Of a DNA stretch of 42,359 nt, positions 40,630-42,359 are shown piece by piece (the stretch's first letter is position 1; every line of letters starts with the position of its first letter). The notes beneath the pieces were generated by a model that saw only the letters and a list, made by a program, of their open reading frames with translations, searched no databases and was not told the DNA's origin. Made by a program: the position numbers and the translations under genes. Source of the DNA: Dehalococcoides sp. JdFR-54. Its GTDB lineage: Bacteria > Chloroflexota > Dehalococcoidia > JdFR-54. Where the stretch lies: positions 33,191 through 75,549 of the forward strand of contig MTNP01000037.1 in assembly GCA_002011475.1 (NCBI GenBank). The letters are read 5' to 3'.

Positions 40630-42049
40630 TGAGACCATAGAGGCCGCCCTGGGCCGCCTGTCTGAGTTGCTTCGCGGCAGCTATGATATATCGAAACGGG
40701 CCATCGCCCTGCTCCTGCTTCAGGGTGACCCCGAGATAACGGGTTTGGTTCAGGGACGGGAGGGCGCCCTCTATCCGGCCATCGCCGAGACCGTCCGCGC
40801 CACTCAGGATGCCTATAGCCAGCCCCTGACTTATGTCATCGCCCGCGCCCGCCAGGAGGCCGCCAGGCGTATCGCTGCCAGGGCCGTCTCCCAGCCCGGG
40901 GGCATTCGTCGGGGTTTTGCCCCGTGGCTCAGCCAAGTGATGATGAACCCGGTGACGGGCATCCCCCTCTTGCTCCTGGCCCTGGTCGGCCTCTATTACT
41001 TCGTGGGCGTCTTCGGCGCCGGGGTGGTGGTGGGCTTTCTGGAGAAGACCGCCTTTGGGGAGTATCTCAATCCTTGGCTCAGCCGCGCCGCCGGGGCTAT
41101 CATTCCCTGGCACATCCTGCGGGACCTGTTCGTGGGCGATTACGGGCTGATCACCCTGGGGCTGACCTACGCCTTTGCCATCATCCTGCCCATCGTGGGC
41201 ACCTTCTTCATCGCCTTTTCCATCATCGAGGACAGTGGCTATCTGCCCCGGCTGGCCATGCTCATCGACCGGGTGTTCAAAAAGATCGGGCTTAGCGGCC
41301 GGGCGGTTATCCCCATGGTGCTGGGTTTTGGCTGCGACACCATGGCCACCATAGTTACCCGAACCCAGGAGACGCGGCGGGAGCGGGTTATCGCCACCCT
41401 ACTGCTGGCCCTGGCCATCCCCTGCTCCGCCCAACTGGGGGTCATCTTCGGGGTCCTCTCGGGGAGCTTTGGGGCGCTGCTCATTTGGGGCGGGGTGGTT
41501 TTTGGGGTGCTCCTCTTGGTGGGTTACCTGGCCTCCAAGGTCATCCGCGGCCAGCGCCCCAGCTTTTTTATGGAGATCCCGCCCCTGAGGCTGCCCCGAC
41601 CGGGCAACATACTGAGCAAGACCTATGCCCGGATGCAGTGGTATTTCCTGGAGGTGCTGCCTTTTTTTATTTTGGCCAGCTTCCTCCTGTGGCTGGGGGA
41701 TATCAGCGGGGTGTTCCAAATCATCCTGAATGGGTTGGAGCCGGTGATGCGGCTCCTGGGCCTGCCTGCCCAGGCCGGGGCTGTATTCGTCTATGGCTTC
41801 TTCCGCCGCGATTTCGGGGCTGCCGGCCTCTATGACCTGCACAGCTCAGGGGCCATCGCCGGCGTGGCCCTGGTAGTGGCGGCAGTAACCCTCACCCTGT
41901 TCGTTCCCTGCATCGCCCAGTTTGCCGTTATGCTCAAGGAGAGGGGGATCAAGACGGCCCTGACTATCGGTATATTTATTTTCCCCTTCGCCTTCCTTAT
42001 CGGCTTCCTGCTCAAGCTGGCGCTCCAGGCCCTGGGGGTGACGCTATGA
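40616..42049 (+). CDS. feoB: FeoB membrane-domain protein (separate C-terminal part)
   Basis: 477 residues: a soluble helical start (TYDETIEAALGRLSELLRG) equivalent to the GDI-to-membrane linker, then about eight membrane helices. Gate motifs typical of FeoB are present: VMGFGCDTMAT-type (MVLGFGCDTMATIVTRTQE), AIPCSAQLGVIFG and YGFFRRDFGAAGL. The first Cys in the gate helix (GCDT) is the expected metal-pathway residue. The ATG at 40616 overlaps the G-domain gene by 14 nt, which should keep the two halves in equal amounts. The break falls between GDI and G domain rather than at random, so this looks like a true split transporter, not a frameshift. Confidence 0.92.
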   Translation: MLTYDETIEAALGRLSELLRGSYDISKRAIALLLLQGDPEITGLVQGREGALYPAIAETVRATQDAYSQPLTYVIARARQEAARRIAARAVSQPGGIRRGFAPWLSQVMMNPVTGIPLLLLALVGLYYFVGVFGAGVVVGFLEKTAFGEYLNPWLSRAAGAIIPWHILRDLFVGDYGLITLGLTYAFAIILPIVGTFFIAFSIIEDSGYLPRLAMLIDRVFKKIGLSGRAVIPMVLGFGCDTMATIVTRTQETRRERVIATLLLALAIPCSAQLGVIFGVLSGSFGALLIWGGVVFGVLLLVGYLASKVIRGQRPSFFMEIPPLRLPRPGNILSKTYARMQWYFLEVLPFFILASFLLWLGDISGVFQIILNGLEPVMRLLGLPAQAGAVFVYGFFRRDFGAAGLYDLHSSGAIAGVALVVAAVTLTLFVPCIAQFAVMLKERGIKTALTIGIFIFPFAFLIGFLLKLALQALGVTL

Positions 42050-42273
42050 TAGATTGCCCCATGTGCGGCTACCGATTCGGGGAGGCGGAGGCGGAGCGCT
42101 CCTGTGTAGGCTGCCCTATGTCGCCGGGTTGTCATCTGCTGAAATGTCCCCGCTGCGGTTATGAGGTGCTTCGGGAGCCAAGGCTGGTTCGGACCATCAA
42201 GACGTGGAGGAGAAGGCATGACACTAGAGGAAAAGGCCCAGGAGATACTGGAGACGCTGTGGATAAGGAGTAA
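42046..42273 (+). CDS. Small Cys-rich zinc-ribbon-like protein next to feoB
   Basis: 75 residues starting MIDCPMCGYRFGEAEAERSC, then VGCPMSPGCHLLKCPRCGYEV. Two CPxCGY knuckles flank a CxxCPxxPGC segment, eight Cys within ~40 residues, suggesting two zinc or iron-sulphur sites. The ATG overlaps the feoB stop. Similar short Cys-rich proteins occur beside feoB in anaerobes, but no function is established. The last ~19 residues are encoded in DNA that also encodes the next gene's start, and are low-complexity, so the conserved protein probably ends near residue 56. Confidence 0.75.
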   Translation: MIDCPMCGYRFGEAEAERSCVGCPMSPGCHLLKCPRCGYEVLREPRLVRTIKTWRRRHDTRGKGPGDTGDAVDKE

Positions 42274-42359
42274 GGAAGCAGGCCGGGAGCTTCTCTCTGT
42301 AGCCGAAGTCGGGGGGGAGGAAGATGGGGCGGTGAGGCAGTTGCTGGAGGCGGGGCTGG
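42218..42359 (+). CDS. Probable DtxR/MntR-type metalloregulator, N-terminal part (3' partial)
   Basis: An ATG 3 bases after GGAGGAGAAGG opens a frame running off the right edge: MTLEEKAQEILETLWIRSKE then AGRELLSVAEVGGEEDG and AVRQLLEAGL. The pattern of a helix containing ILETLW, an interrupted helix and VRQLLEAGL is that of the winged-helix start of DtxR-like regulators (usual ILETIYxL ... VxxMLxxLxxxGL). It overlaps the preceding small gene by 56 nt. As iron/manganese sensors often sit with feoB, a role in metal homeostasis is likely. Only 47 residues are visible. Confidence 0.6.
   Translation, partial: MTLEEKAQEILETLWIRSKEAGRELLSVAEVGGEEDGAVRQLLEAGL

Overview
The window looks like a chromosomal segment of a GC-rich, strictly anaerobic bacterium. 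Ferredoxin-linked 2-oxoacid oxidoreductases, a UroD-type methyltransferase with its corrinoid protein, two desulforedoxin-like genes and a ferrous iron transporter all point to anaerobic life. The bacterial LexA has a GAAC-N4-GTTC operator. Promoters fit the TTGACA-17-TATAAT model, and GTG/TTG starts behind strong Shine-Dalgarno sequences are common. The mixture is most reminiscent of Chloroflexota (Dehalococcoidia-like), but there is no 16S rRNA here, so the assignment is inference.

Layout. 1-3310: a pyridine-nucleotide oxidoreductase/ferredoxin fusion (cut by the left edge) with alpha and beta subunits of a 2-oxoacid:ferredoxin oxidoreductase. 3349-4446 (minus): an enolase-superfamily enzyme. 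4573-6397: a near-consensus promoter, a UroD-like methyltransferase and its corrinoid protein, ending in a perfect 18-bp hairpin. 6524-9045: indolepyruvate:ferredoxin oxidoreductase iorAB. 9097-10751 (minus): two overlapping-style, unrecognised genes. 11040-12386: a nucleotidyltransferase and a CDP-alcohol phosphatidyltransferase that look like the separated halves of the inositol-phosphate cytidylyltransferase/DIPP synthase bifunctional enzyme. 12410-20737 (minus): one 2,775-residue secreted protein with calcium-binding type-3 repeats, a long Ala/Thr/Ser/Glu region, CBM-like, CARDB, PKD, two cohesin-like and two dockerin-like modules.

20918-24449: membrane and surface genes, including a DUF1616 protein, a GT-C-like membrane protein and a second free copy of the DUF1616 C-terminal domain. 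24532-28145 (minus): a visibly AT-richer three-gene nucleotide-sugar/polysaccharide block (GDP-mannose dehydratase-like, a DegT-family enzyme with His instead of the PLP lysine, a flippase). To its right, at 28586-28630, lies a 3' fragment of a tRNA-Trp gene. It is followed by four intact tRNAs (Leu-GAG, Gly-GCC, Cys-GCA, Leu-UAA), an arrangement that suggests an old integration event.

29292-37883: housekeeping genes: an SPFH protein, split transketolase, hisS, a Rel (p)ppGpp enzyme, rpsT, lexA with its operator, dCMP deaminase and a P-loop kinase-like protein. 38097-39120: a DUF4389 membrane protein flanked by a 15-bp inverted repeat, and a class II aldolase. 39095-42359: an iron/redox region with two very short desulforedoxin-like genes, fur with its own palindromic operator, a FeoB split into separate G-domain and membrane-domain genes behind a Fur-box-like palindrome, a small Cys-rich protein, and the start of a probable DtxR-type regulator cut by the right edge.

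No CRISPR array, insertion sequence, integrase or rRNA was seen. The best candidates for undescribed biology are the unknown gene pair at 9.1-10.8 kb, the giant cohesin/dockerin protein, the tRNA-Trp remnant beside the AT-rich block, and the inverted repeat around the DUF4389 gene.
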